In this document: positions 52,214 through 60,894 of the stretch, piece after piece
Position numbering within the stretch: position 1 is the stretch's first letter
How the letters are laid out: the number at the start of each line of letters is the position of its first letter
Notes under the pieces: model-generated
The model's input: only the letters and a program-made list of their open reading frames with translations
Database searches by the model: none
Told to the model about the DNA's origin: nothing
Assembly (NCBI RefSeq): GCF_019511645.1
Contig: NZ_JAEUAX010000003.1
Location: 310,001 to 374,000, forward strand
Reading direction: 5' to 3'
Origin: Microbacterium ureisolvens
GTDB taxonomy: Bacteria > Actinomycetota > Actinomycetes > Actinomycetales > Microbacteriaceae
DNA length: 64,000 bases
Translations under genes and position numbers: made by a program

Positions 52214-53494
52214 TCACCGCCCCGCCCGGGCCGCGAACCCTTCGAGGAGTTCGGCGGCGCGCGGCGCTCCGCCGAGAGAGCTGAGCTCGGCCGCGACGCG
52301 GGCGGCGGCATCCCTCATCGTCCGATCCGTCAAGGCACGCTCGAAGCCCGCCGCGACCCGGGCTGCAGTGGGCGTGCCGGTGCGGAGGTCGACGCCCGCG
52401 CCCGCCCACGCGACGCGCGCCGCGATCTCGGGCTTGTCGAGGTCGCCGCCCGCGATGACGAGCGGGATGCCGTGGCTGAGCGCGGTCAGAGTGCCGCCCC
52501 AGCCGCCGTTGGTGATGACCACGTCGGTGCGGGGGAGGAGCGCGTCATAAGGGAGGAATCCCGCGACGCGCGCGTTCGCCGGGACGGGGAAGGGCAGCTC
52601 GTTCCGGCCGCGCACCCCCGTCGCCACCACCATGAGCACGTCGCGGCCGGCGAGGGCCTCGAGCGCCGGGCGGATGAGGTCGGTGGGGTCGATGTTCTGC
52701 GTGCCCTGCGTGACGTGCACCACGGTGCGGCCGTCGAGATCTCCCCACCATCGCGGGAGGTCGGTCGGCGCGGTGGCGGGCGGCGCGGCGAGGAGGCCGA
52801 CGAAGTCGAGGTGCGCGGGGCGGTCGGTGCGGGCGAAGTCCAGCGACGGCGATCCGCTCGCGAGGATGCGCTGGGGAGACAGCACCGTCTGCTCGAACGT
52901 CAGCGTGGCGGGCGGCAGGCCGACCGCGACCCGCGCGCGCACGATGGGTTTCGTCAGCGGCCGCATCGCGAGCGGTGCGATGCCTCTGAGCGCGGCATCC
53001 CGTGCCTTCGTGAGGGGAGTGCGGCCCGGCCTGAGGCCCATGCCGCTCGGCGGGCCCTGACGGCTCGTGAGGTTGAGCGGCAGGACGGCGATGGTCGCTC
53101 GCGGGCAACCCGACCGGTCGGCGAAGAGGGCCGCGCCGATGGAGGTGTCGTCGGTGACGAGCGCGTCCCAGGGCTCGCGATCCCACTCGGCCTGCAGGTC
53201 GGCGACCTGCGCCGGAGCGGTGTCGATCATGACGTCTTCGAGGTTCAGGAAGACTTGCCGGAGGCCCTTGCGACCCTCGAGCCGAGGGAACGTCGCGCGC
53301 AGGTCGTTCTCGTCGAAATCGGGCGCATCGCGCCACGGCACGTGGACGGCTCCGGATGCCTCGACCCGCGCGCGGAACGCGCCGCCCGTGTAGAAGCGCA
53401 CGTCGTGGCCGCGTGCGACGAGCGCCTGGGCGACCGCGCACAGCGGGAGGACATGCCCGGTGAATGGCATGGCCGTCATCAGGAATCGGGCCAT
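52214..53494 (-). CDS. MGT-type glycosyltransferase
   Basis: 426 residues, GT-B fold. N-terminal MARFLMTAMPFTGHVLPLCAVAQALVARGHDVRFYTG is the acceptor-side signature of macrolide/UDP-glucuronosyl-type transferases; the donor side is VVHVTQGTQNIDPTDLIRPAL and VVITNGGWGGTLTALSHGIPLVIAGGDLDKPEIA, where the HGG of classical enzymes is NGG. It glycosylates a small hydrophobic acceptor, perhaps for detoxification. CACGAT ends six bases before the ATG. It ends 11 bases from the convergent helicase gene. Confidence 0.88.
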   Translation of the reverse strand: MARFLMTAMPFTGHVLPLCAVAQALVARGHDVRFYTGGAFRARVEASGAVHVPWRDAPDFDENDLRATFPRLEGRKGLRQVFLNLEDVMIDTAPAQVADLQAEWDREPWDALVTDDTSIGAALFADRSGCPRATIAVLPLNLTSRQGPPSGMGLRPGRTPLTKARDAALRGIAPLAMRPLTKPIVRARVAVGLPPATLTFEQTVLSPQRILASGSPSLDFARTDRPAHLDFVGLLAAPPATAPTDLPRWWGDLDGRTVVHVTQGTQNIDPTDLIRPALEALAGRDVLMVVATGVRGRNELPFPVPANARVAGFLPYDALLPRTDVVITNGGWGGTLTALSHGIPLVIAGGDLDKPEIAARVAWAGAGVDLRTGTPTAARVAAGFERALTDRTMRDAAARVAAELSSLGGAPRAAELLEGFAARAGR

Positions 53495-53587
53495 TGAGAC
53501 ATCGTGTCGCAAGCAGGGCAGACGCACCAGGGCCCTCGCGCGCGGCAGGACGCGCTTCCGGGGGGACGGTGGGCCGCGGCATCCGTT

Positions 53588-53670
53588 CCTCATTCGAGGT
53601 TATGGGCCGACGTGAGGACCAAGATGCGCCGGGTGTGGCCGCATTTCGGCTCTGTTCCTCGATTGAGGAT
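53588..53670. repeat. paired GTTCCTC...GAGG inverted repeats
   Basis: GTTCCTCATTCGAGG (ending 53599) and GTTCCTCGATTGAGGA (from 53654) are two related short palindromes about 69 bases apart in the 246-base gap between the glycosyltransferase and the TetR gene. They could be operators for the glycosyltransferase. Nothing else is evident in the gap. Confidence 0.4.
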
Positions 53671-53740
53671 GCTGCAGCCCAGCGAAGGCGGGGTGGGAGC
53701 CGGCCCTGCCTCGGCGGCGATGCGGGGCGTGGGCGCCGGG

Positions 53741-54406
53741 TCAGGCCGCGGGCGCTGCGCCGATCGTGGCGATGAGCTCGGGATCGCCGCCGCCGAGTGA
53801 GACGAGGCGCGCACGGAGCGCGGCCTCGGCCCGGCGGTAGGGCTCCTCGCTCGCGTGGAGCAGCGAGCGGGTGTTCGCCGCCTCGAGGAACGACACCATC
53901 TCGAATGTGAGCTGGCGCGCGTCGTCGAGGAGGGGCAGCTCACCCGCGGCCATCGCGTACTCGATGCTCACGGTGAGGTAGTCCTCCCACTCGCTCGACG
54001 CGGCGACGATCGCGTCGCGGACGACGCCCGGCTTCGCGTCGAACTCGACGGACGTCGCGGCGAAGAAGCATCCGCCGCGGAACACGCGATCACGCGAGTA
54101 GGCGAGCCAGTCGCCCAGCAGCGCGCACACACGCACGAGCCCGCGGGGCGTCCGCGCGCGGGCCGGAGCGACGACGCGGTCGATGAAGACCTCGCGCGCA
54201 GCGGCCACGACGGCCAGTTGCAGCTGCTCCTTGGAGCCGAAGAGCGTCGCGATCCCGCTCTTGCTGTGCCCCGAGGCATCCGCCAGTCGGCCGATCGTGA
54301 GGCCGTCGAGCCCGTCGACCGTCGCGGCGTCGACCGCGCGAGCGAGCACGGCGCGGCGTGACTCGTCGCCTCTCATGCGGCGCCGGTCGACGGGGGCTTG
54401 TGTCAC
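53741..54406 (-). CDS. TetR family transcriptional regulator
   Basis: 221 residues. Helix-turn-helix LARAVDAATVDGLDGLTIGRLADASGHSKSGIATLFGSKEQLQLAVVAA, then a ligand-binding half with GCFFAATSVEFDAKPGVVRDAI and WEDYLTVSIEYAMAAGELPLL, as in the TetR_C group of many efflux or esterase repressors. GTG start with TAATCT ending six bases upstream. It is divergent from the hydrolase gene, and the two strong operators between them are most likely its own sites. Confidence 0.92.
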   Translation of the reverse strand: MTQAPVDRRRMRGDESRRAVLARAVDAATVDGLDGLTIGRLADASGHSKSGIATLFGSKEQLQLAVVAAAREVFIDRVVAPARARTPRGLVRVCALLGDWLAYSRDRVFRGGCFFAATSVEFDAKPGVVRDAIVAASSEWEDYLTVSIEYAMAAGELPLLDDARQLTFEMVSFLEAANTRSLLHASEEPYRRAEAALRARLVSLGGGDPELIATIGAAPAA

Positions 54407-54420
54407 GCCTCGAGATTACC

Positions 54421-54460
54421 GTACGATCGTTCGTATTCATAAGTACGACCGTTCGTATTC
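54421..54460. promoter_or_regulatory. two direct copies of a TetR operator
   Basis: GTACGATCGTTCGTATTC (54421-54438) and GTACGACCGTTCGTATTC (54443-54460) differ by one base and are 22 bases apart, two turns of the helix. Each contains inverted TACGA/TCGTA. They lie between the divergent TetR and hydrolase genes, covering both promoter regions, so one repressor can shut both. Confidence 0.9.
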
Positions 54461-54476
54461 TTCTGATCGGAGCACC

Positions 54477-55394
54477 ATGAATCTCGCACTCACCGCCGCA
54501 GGCGCCTCCGTTCGCGCCGCGGCAGCCCTCTCGCCGCGGTGGGGAGCCGCGGTGGCCATGCCTCTCTTCGGCTACGTCGCGAAGCCCCGGCCGGTGCACG
54601 CCGATGACGAGCCCACGATGCTGCGCGCACGTCCTCGCACAGTCCGCGTGCCGGGGGTCGACCGGCGCGGCGTCGACGTCGACACCTACGAGTGGGGCGA
54701 CGGCCCCCGCACCGTCGTGCTGTCGCACGGCTGGAACGGGCGCGCGAGTCAGTTCTCGATGCTCGTGCGCGAGCTCGTGGCCGAGGGGTATCGGGTCGTC
54801 TCGTTCGACGCCCCCGCCCACGGAGCGTCGGGCGGTCGCCGCACGTATCTCGTCGACTGGCTCGGCGTGTTCGCCGCTCTTCAGGAGCGCCACGGCGCTT
54901 TCGAGGCGATGGTCGGGCATTCCTTCGGCGGACTCGCGACCCTCGTCGGCGTCGCAGGCGGCGTGGATGCCGCGCGTGTCGTCACCATCGCCGCACCCGC
55001 GGACGCGGACCTGCTGCTGAGCCAGTTCCAGGGCATGCTCGGCTACCCCGACGCGGTCGCGACGAGCATGCGGGAGCTCTTCGCGAGGCGGTACTTCCCG
55101 GGTGAAGCCGACCCGTTCGCCTGGCTGTCGAGCGTGCGGCGCCCGCTTCCGGCCGGTGTGCCGCTCCTCGTGGCTCACGACCACGGCGACCGTGTCGTGC
55201 CGTTCGGCGAGGCCGGGCGGATCATCGCCGCGAACCACGGGTCGCGGCTGCTCGCCACCCAGGGCCTCGGGCACAACCGCATCCTCACCGATGACGCGGT
55301 GCTCGATGCGGTGCTGGGCCACGTCCGCTCGCCGCTCGATGTGGCCGCACCGGCCGAGGTCGAGGAACTCGGCGAGGCCCCGGCCGCGGCGTAG
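54477..55394 (+). CDS. alpha/beta hydrolase, TetR-controlled
   Basis: 305 residues. An N-terminal hydrophobic stretch, then an alpha/beta-hydrolase: VVLSHGWNGRASQFSMLVRELVAEGYRVVSFDAPAHGASGG, nucleophile MVGHSFGGLATLVG (GHSFG), acid near PLLVAHDHGDRVVPFGEA, catalytic His LATQGLGHNRIL. An esterase or lipase of unknown substrate. ATG with GGAG upstream. Its neighbour TetR gene probably senses the substrate or product. Confidence 0.9.
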   Translation: MNLALTAAGASVRAAAALSPRWGAAVAMPLFGYVAKPRPVHADDEPTMLRARPRTVRVPGVDRRGVDVDTYEWGDGPRTVVLSHGWNGRASQFSMLVRELVAEGYRVVSFDAPAHGASGGRRTYLVDWLGVFAALQERHGAFEAMVGHSFGGLATLVGVAGGVDAARVVTIAAPADADLLLSQFQGMLGYPDAVATSMRELFARRYFPGEADPFAWLSSVRRPLPAGVPLLVAHDHGDRVVPFGEAGRIIAANHGSRLLATQGLGHNRILTDDAVLDAVLGHVRSPLDVAAPAEVEELGEAPAAA

Positions 55395-55398
55395 CGCG

Positions 55399-56526
55399 TC
55401 AGAAGAGGCGAGCGGAAGCCTCTGCCCCGGGCGCCGACCGTGCAGAGGCCGCTCTCAGCGACGTCGCCGCGGCGCGCCCGCGCGATGTCACGACGATGGG
55501 CGGTGCGCTGCGCGCATCGGCGCGATCGGCGAGACCCGCCACCGGCGCACCCCGCGGATTCTCTTCCTCGGCCTGGCCGTCGAGGCCGTGGACGCGCAGC
55601 AGCGGGCGCACGCGCTTGGCGAGCCACGACCGGTAGGCCTTGGGTGCGTACGCGGTCGCGCCCGGATAGAGCCCTCGATACGACGACACGAGCTCGGGGT
55701 GCCGCTCGGCGAGCCACTCGAGGAACCACTGCTTCGCGCCGGGCCTCAGGTGCAGCGCGCCGTAGACGACCCGCACGGCGCCCGCCTCCTTGATGCGCGA
55801 CAGCGCGTGGTCGATCGCGGCGATCGAGTCCGTGAGGTGCGGGATGATCGGCATCAGGAACACCGTGACGCGGAACCCCGCCTCCGTCGCGGCGCGCACT
55901 GTCTCGAGCCGCGCCGTCGCATTGGGTGTGCCCGGTTCGATGAGGCGCTGCAGCTCGTCGTCGAACACCGCGATGGACATGGCGAGCGTCACATGCACCT
56001 GACTGGCGGCATCCGTCAACAGCGGCAGATCCCGCCGCAGCAGCGTGCCCTTCGTGAGGATCGAGAACGGCGTGCCCGACTCCGTGAGCGCCGACACGAT
56101 TCCCGGCATCAGCTTGTAGCGCCCCTCCGCGCGCTGATACGGATCGGTATTGGTGCCGAGCATGACCGGCTCGTGCTGCCAGCTGCCGCGTCGCAGCTCC
56201 TTCTGGAGCACCTCGGCGACGTTCACCTTCACGACGACCTGCGTGTCGAAGTCCCGCCCCGCATCGAGCTCGAGGTACTCGTGGGTGCCCCGGGCAAAAC
56301 AATATGTGCATGCATGAGAGCATCCGCGGTACGGGTTCACCGTCCAGTCGAAGGGCATGGCCGACGCGCTCGGCACGTGGTTGAGGGCGGACTTGCACAG
56401 CACCTCGTGGAAGGTCACCCCCGCGAACTCGGGGGTGGTCACCGAGCGCACCAGACCGTTCAGCTGTTCGAGGCCGGGCAGGGCCGCAGCATCCGCCACC
56501 CCCAACTCCTGACCCTGCCATCGCAT
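55399..56526 (-). CDS. Rv2578c-family radical SAM protein
   Basis: 375 residues. The cluster-binding motif is NPYRGCSHACTYCFARGTHEYL (CxxxCxxC) after FHEVLCKSALNHVP, the layout of Rv2578c/splB-like proteins. VMLGTNTDPYQRAEGRYKLMPGIV and ILTKGTLLRRDLPLL follow. Probably binds a 4Fe-4S cluster and cleaves S-adenosylmethionine; substrate unknown. The last 60 residues are Ala/Arg-rich. Promoter TTGACT (56561-56556), 17 bases, TCTGAT (56538-56533), then six bases to ATG, so leaderless. Confidence 0.9.
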   Translation of the reverse strand: MRWQGQELGVADAAALPGLEQLNGLVRSVTTPEFAGVTFHEVLCKSALNHVPSASAMPFDWTVNPYRGCSHACTYCFARGTHEYLELDAGRDFDTQVVVKVNVAEVLQKELRRGSWQHEPVMLGTNTDPYQRAEGRYKLMPGIVSALTESGTPFSILTKGTLLRRDLPLLTDAASQVHVTLAMSIAVFDDELQRLIEPGTPNATARLETVRAATEAGFRVTVFLMPIIPHLTDSIAAIDHALSRIKEAGAVRVVYGALHLRPGAKQWFLEWLAERHPELVSSYRGLYPGATAYAPKAYRSWLAKRVRPLLRVHGLDGQAEEENPRGAPVAGLADRADARSAPPIVVTSRGRAAATSLRAASARSAPGAEASARLF

Positions 56527-56647
56527 GCGTCCATCAGAACAAAGCTTCGAACTTAAGTCAAGCGCTGCGTGGCGGTGTCTAGAACATCAACGGGACGGAT
56601 GCCGCGTGCCTGGCCAAAACGGGCCGTCACAGGTGAGAATGGCTGAC

Positions 56648-57991
56648 GTGACGGAGCCTGGCCGGCTCGCTACCCCCCGAGCCGTCCCCGAGACTCGTCG
56701 CGCCGCCCGGGCGATGCGCGAGGAGGCCGACAAGCGTGCCCGCACGGCGGAAGCCGCTCCGGCCGCGAGCACCCCGGCCGCCGATGCACCCGATGACCTG
56801 TTGGCGTTCGAACTGCCCAGCGACGACTTCGTGCCGGGCTCGATCTCGGCGGGCGCGCCCTCGTCGCTGCCGCTCGAGTTCCGCCCGACGGGCATCGCGC
56901 CGCAACGGACGGATTCGACGCCGCATCACATCCCCGAGGCGCGGGTTCGCGGGCGTCGACGAGCGGTCCGGTCGCCCCGGCCCGTGGTCAGCGAGCGGCG
57001 CGCGGCGCGCGCCGCCGAACTGCTCGACGTCGACGAGGGTGCACAGCCCGTCCGCCACGCACGACCGCGCCGGCTGACCAAGCGCCTCGTCCTGGTGGCC
57101 GGGCTCGCCACCGGCGCGGCGCTGCTGCTCGGGTCGGCGGCGATGACCGCGATGATGCTTCCGTCCGAGCCGCAGGCCGCCGGCGCCGCTCCCGCGCTGA
57201 CGATGACGCTCGAGCTGCCCGAGATCGAGCAGCTTCCCGTTCCCCAGGTCGAGGAATCCCCGCCGGCAGCCGACATCTGCTCCCTCCCCGACGTCGCTTC
57301 GGCCGTGCAGCGCGGCGACGACGAGGCCGCGATCGTCGCGGCCGGCGGCGGCGAGGCGTTCCGCACCGCGGTGGTCGAGGGGCGCGCTCCCTGCGTCGAT
57401 CTCGGCGACTCCGCCCGGGTCTGGACCGTCATGGACAAGATCCGCCCGGCCAATCCCATCGACTACCGTCCCGGCGCGCTCGTCCTCCCCGACGGGGTGC
57501 GCAATGTCGAAGGCGGCGCGCTGCGGTCGGACGCGGCATCCGCTCTCGCCTCCCTCGTGACCGCCGCCCGCACCGCCGGAGCCGGCGAGATCGCACTCGA
57601 GAGCGGGTTCCGCTCGTACCAGACCCAGCAGGCGACGTACGGGCGGCACTTCGCCGAGAAGGGCGAGCGTGCCGACCAGGTGAGCGCGCGGCCCGGATAC
57701 AGCGAGCACCAGCTGGGCCTCAGCGCCGACGTCGTCGCATGCGCCGGCTCGTGCGGCACGCTCGACCAGCTCGCCGCGACGCCGCAGGGTCAATTCGTCG
57801 CCGCGCACGCGTGGGAGCACGGGTGGATCGTCCGCTACACGGAGGGAGCCACGCCGGTGACCGGCTACCTCCCCGAGCCGTGGCACCTCCGCTACATCGG
57901 GCCCGAGCTCGCGAAGGCGTATCACGAGGGCGGCTGGACCTCCCTCGAGGAGTTCTTCGCCCTCGATCCGGCACCCGATTACCTCGGCTGA
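56648..57991 (+). CDS. D-alanyl-D-alanine carboxypeptidase, VanY/M15B type
   Basis: 447 residues. A long cytoplasmic N-terminal region with Arg-rich stretches (about 1-150), one membrane helix (about 155-172, LVLVAGLATGAALLLG), then an outer M15 peptidase: LESGFRSYQTQQATY, GYSEHQLGLSADV (zinc His and Asp), and EPWHLRYIG (catalytic Glu and zinc His). It trims the peptide stem of peptidoglycan. GAGAAT ends seven bases before the GTG at 56648; leaderless. Confidence 0.9.
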   Translation: MTEPGRLATPRAVPETRRAARAMREEADKRARTAEAAPAASTPAADAPDDLLAFELPSDDFVPGSISAGAPSSLPLEFRPTGIAPQRTDSTPHHIPEARVRGRRRAVRSPRPVVSERRAARAAELLDVDEGAQPVRHARPRRLTKRLVLVAGLATGAALLLGSAAMTAMMLPSEPQAAGAAPALTMTLELPEIEQLPVPQVEESPPAADICSLPDVASAVQRGDDEAAIVAAGGGEAFRTAVVEGRAPCVDLGDSARVWTVMDKIRPANPIDYRPGALVLPDGVRNVEGGALRSDAASALASLVTAARTAGAGEIALESGFRSYQTQQATYGRHFAEKGERADQVSARPGYSEHQLGLSADVVACAGSCGTLDQLAATPQGQFVAAHAWEHGWIVRYTEGATPVTGYLPEPWHLRYIGPELAKAYHEGGWTSLEEFFALDPAPDYLG

Positions 57992-58018
57992 CGTCGGGCG
58001 TCTGCACTACTGTGCGGA

Positions 58019-58049
58019 TCACGGATGCCGCGGGAAGAGGCATCCGTGA
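58019..58049 (+). terminator. terminator after the carboxypeptidase gene
   Basis: TCACGGATGCC pairs with GGCATCCGTGA over 11 bases around a 9-base loop, 27 bases past the stop. The arms are again the ACGGATGCC element. Confidence 0.8.
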
Positions 58050-58069
58050 CGGCTGAAACTGAGTACCAT

Positions 58070-58081
58070 ATCTCGTGAGAT
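58070..58081. promoter_or_regulatory. short palindrome upstream of acyl-CoA dehydrogenase
   Basis: ATCTCGTGAGAT is a near-perfect dyad (ATCTC/GAGAT around GT) about 57 bases before the ATG. A candidate operator; no regulator gene lies beside it. Confidence 0.35.
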
Positions 58082-58138
58082 GCAATTCCATCCGGAGGCG
58101 CGTCTCCCACAAACTCGAGGACGAGAGGAAGGCGCACC

Positions 58139-59302
58139 ATGGAGCGCGAGATCTACGACGAGGACCACGAGGCGTTCCGAGACGTCGTCAAGGAGTTCGT
58201 CAAGCGCTACGCGTCGGACGAGAAGCGCAAGCAGTGGGACGCCGATGGTGAGATCGACCGCGCGACGATGCTCGCCGCGGGCGAGGCCGGCATCATCGGC
58301 CTCTCTGTTCCGGAGGAGTTCGGCGGCGCAGGCATGCTGCAGGACTACCGCTTCCGCTCGATCGTGCTCGAGGAGACGATCGGCGCCGGCCTGGGCTCGC
58401 TCGCCGGCGCACTCGGCATCCAGGACGACCTCGCGGTGCCCTACATCGTGCACATGGGCACCCAGGAGCAGAAGGAGAAGTGGCTCCCCGGCATGGCGAC
58501 CGGCGAGATCCTCGGCGCCCTCGCGATGACCGAGCCCGGCGCGGGCAGCGACCTGCGCGGCATCAAGACCACGGCCAAGCGCGTCGAGGGCGGCTACATC
58601 GTCAACGGCGCCAAGACCTTCATCTCCTCGGGCAAGACCGCCGACATGGTCGTGACGTTCGTGAAGACCGGCGAGGGCAACCGCCCCGACGCGTTCAGCC
58701 TGCTGATCCTCGAGGACGGCATGCAGGGCTTCGACCACGGCAAGAAGCTCGAGAAGATGGGCTTCCACGGCTGGGACACCGCCGAGCTGTCGTTCACCGA
58801 CGTCTTCGTGCCGGAGGAGAACCTCATCGGCGGCAAGGAGGGCCTCGGCTTCATCCAGCTCATGATGAACCTGCCGCTCGAGCGCCTGTCGATCGGTGTG
58901 GCCGCGGCAGCCGCGGGTGAGGCCGCGTTCGTCTGGACCCGCGACTACGTGCTCAGCCGCGAGGCGTTCGGCGAGCGGATCGCCGACTTCCAGAACACCC
59001 GCTTCAAGCTCGCCGACATGGCCACGACCGTCGACGTGATGTGGGCGTACGTCGACCGCGCGATGATGCTCTACAAGGACGAGAAGCTGACCGCTGAAGA
59101 AGCCGCGAAGGTCAAGTTCTGGACGACCGACCGCGAGGCCGAGCTCCTCGACGTCGGTGTGCAGCTGCACGGCGGCTACGGCTACATCACCGAGTATCCG
59201 ATCGCCCGCGCCTACCTCGACGCCCGCGTGCACCGCATCTACGGCGGCACGAACGAGATCATGCGCGACATCGTGTCGCGCCAGATCGTCGGCAAGCGCT
59301 GA
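58139..59302 (+). CDS. acyl-CoA dehydrogenase
   Basis: 387 residues. Full ACAD layout: YIVHMGTQEQKEKWLPGMATGE, ALAMTEPGAGSDLRGIKTTA (FAD and substrate loop), LPLERLSIGVAAAAAGEAA, VQLHGGYGYITEYPIARAYLDARVHRIYGGTNEIMRDIV, the last carrying the catalytic Glu. It oxidises an acyl-CoA to the enoyl-CoA, passing electrons to ETF. AGAGGAAGG precedes the ATG. Stands alone; no beta-oxidation operon is adjacent. Confidence 0.94.
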   Translation: MEREIYDEDHEAFRDVVKEFVKRYASDEKRKQWDADGEIDRATMLAAGEAGIIGLSVPEEFGGAGMLQDYRFRSIVLEETIGAGLGSLAGALGIQDDLAVPYIVHMGTQEQKEKWLPGMATGEILGALAMTEPGAGSDLRGIKTTAKRVEGGYIVNGAKTFISSGKTADMVVTFVKTGEGNRPDAFSLLILEDGMQGFDHGKKLEKMGFHGWDTAELSFTDVFVPEENLIGGKEGLGFIQLMMNLPLERLSIGVAAAAAGEAAFVWTRDYVLSREAFGERIADFQNTRFKLADMATTVDVMWAYVDRAMMLYKDEKLTAEEAAKVKFWTTDREAELLDVGVQLHGGYGYITEYPIARAYLDARVHRIYGGTNEIMRDIVSRQIVGKR

Positions 59303-59316
59303 CCCGATTTCGACAC

Positions 59317-59364
59317 CGGATGCCGCGACCTGCGCCTTTCACAGGCGCCGGTTCGCGGCATCCG
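59317..59364. terminator. bidirectional hairpin between acyl-CoA dehydrogenase and ECF operon
   Basis: CGGATGCCGCGA (59317-59328) pairs with TCGCGGCATCCG (59353-59364); inside, GCGCCT and AGGCGC form a second stem around TTCAC. It lies between convergent genes. Confidence 0.85.
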
Positions 59365-59373
59365 TCGTCCGGA

Positions 59374-59994
59374 TCAGTGCTGGCCGGCAGGCCCCGCACC
59401 CCGGCCGAGGCCGCGCGATGCCAGGCCGCGGCGGCGGGCGAGCTTCGCGACGCCGGCCTTGCGGAGGCGGTCGGCCACGAGGATGCCCAGCGCGACGCCT
59501 GCGACGCAGCTCGCGATCGTGAGGGCGAAGAACGTGATGAGCGCCCACGGCTGCATCGCCCACAGGTCGAACGAGGCGGCGGCGAGCACGGGGTAGATCG
59601 CGCCGACGAAGACGGCGCCGGCGTAGTACTGCCAGGTGCGCCATGACCGGTACAGAGTGACCAGGAACGCCAGCTCGGCGAAGAACGCCCACCAGATCGC
59701 GGCTCCGAGGAACGGGAACACGACCAATCCCGAGATCAGGCCGACGAGGATCCCGGCGAAGGGACGCTCGAGCAGCCGCAGCGCGACGGTCGCGGGCAGC
59801 AGCCAGAGCCCCGCGATCGCGACCGAGACGAACGGGACGGTCGCGAACAGCACGGTCGAGATCCAGCCGGCGCCCCACAGCATGACGCCGCCGGCAACTC
59901 CGATCGCGGCGCAGGTCAGCAGGTAGGCCGTCGTCGCCCGGCCGCGACTGCTCCGCGGTGGCGTGGGCGCGGCGGGGGCGGCGGGCCCGCTCAC
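59374..59994 (-). CDS. ECF transporter S component, YkoE-like
   Basis: 206 residues, six membrane helices with a polar N-terminus and a basic C-terminus. The run TTAYLLTCAAIGVAGGVMLWGAGWISTVLFATVPF and AIWWAFFAELAFLVTLYRSWRTWQYYAG fits the YkoE group, the substrate-binding part of the YkoEDC transporter. Its ATG overlaps the stop of the siderophore-interacting gene (ATGA). In Bacillus, YkoE handles thiamine precursors, but the iron box and reductase here suggest an iron chelate or heme instead. Confidence 0.78.
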   Translation of the reverse strand: MSGPAAPAAPTPPRSSRGRATTAYLLTCAAIGVAGGVMLWGAGWISTVLFATVPFVSVAIAGLWLLPATVALRLLERPFAGILVGLISGLVVFPFLGAAIWWAFFAELAFLVTLYRSWRTWQYYAGAVFVGAIYPVLAAASFDLWAMQPWALITFFALTIASCVAGVALGILVADRLRKAGVAKLARRRGLASRGLGRGAGPAGQH

Positions 59995-60863
59995 GAGTGG
60001 GCCTCGGCGCTCACGCGCTGGGACTTCGGTGCGGGCGACGCAGCGCCCACGCGCCAGTAGCCGCAGAAGCTCACGAAGTCCTTCGAGACGCCGCGCTCGC
60101 CGACGAGGTGCCGGCGACCCTCGGTCGCGAGGGCCTGCTCGCCGACGATGTACGCGTGGGTCGTGGCATCCGAGATCGTGGCTTCACGCAGTGCCTGCAG
60201 GGCGGGCGTTCCGGGCTTCACGCCGTGCTCGCGCACGATCCAGCGCAGGTCGACGCCGGCGGGCCGAGGGAAGTCGAGCGCGTCCTCGGCCGAGGGGACC
60301 TCGACGATCGCGCGTCCGGTCGCGTGCGACGGCAGCGAGGCGCAGATTCCGGCGATCGCGGGAAGCCCCGTCTCGTCGGAGACGAGCACGACGCGGTCGG
60401 TGCCGCGGTCGGGGTTGAAGGTGAGGCCCTCGTCGATCACGACGACGCTCTCGCCCGCCTGGCAGGACTCCGCCCAGCGCGAGGCCGGGCCCGCCGTGCC
60501 ATCGGCGGCGGAGCCGTGGAGCACGAAGTCGACGTCGATCTCGGCGCCTGTCGTGACCGTCGCGGGACGGAACGCGCGCACGGTGTAGTTGCGCATCACC
60601 GGCCGCACGCCGTCGGGGATGCGGAGGTACTTCAGGTACCCGAACATCTTGTTCGCCTTCGCGGGCAGGCGCTCGAGACCCTCGTCGCCGCCCAGCGGGA
60701 GGAACAGGCGGAACCACTGGTCGTAGCCCATCGCGCGGAACCGGTCGATCTCACCGCCCCCGAGCGTCACGCGCATCCAGTGCGGCGACAGGCGCTCGGA
60801 GTGCAGCACCGTGAGGTGCACGAGCCCCTGTGTCTCGGGCTTGACCAGTCGGGGGTGAGCCAT
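59991..60863 (-). CDS. siderophore-interacting protein (FAD ferric reductase)
   Basis: 290 residues, ViuB/SIP family. FAD-binding RNYTVRAFRPATV, the first domain HWMRVTLGGGEIDRFRAMGYDQWFRLFLPL, and the closing motif TTHAYIVGEQALATEGRRHLV...FCGYWRVG are all typical. It reduces ferric siderophore in the cytoplasm to free Fe2+. Sits between the EcfT and S-component genes, 31 bases after the former. ATG with GGAG upstream. Confidence 0.93.
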   Translation of the reverse strand: MAHPRLVKPETQGLVHLTVLHSERLSPHWMRVTLGGGEIDRFRAMGYDQWFRLFLPLGGDEGLERLPAKANKMFGYLKYLRIPDGVRPVMRNYTVRAFRPATVTTGAEIDVDFVLHGSAADGTAGPASRWAESCQAGESVVVIDEGLTFNPDRGTDRVVLVSDETGLPAIAGICASLPSHATGRAIVEVPSAEDALDFPRPAGVDLRWIVREHGVKPGTPALQALREATISDATTHAYIVGEQALATEGRRHLVGERGVSKDFVSFCGYWRVGAASPAPKSQRVSAEAHS

Positions 60864-60894
60864 GTCGGTGCTCCTTGTTGGGGGGGCGAGGGGG

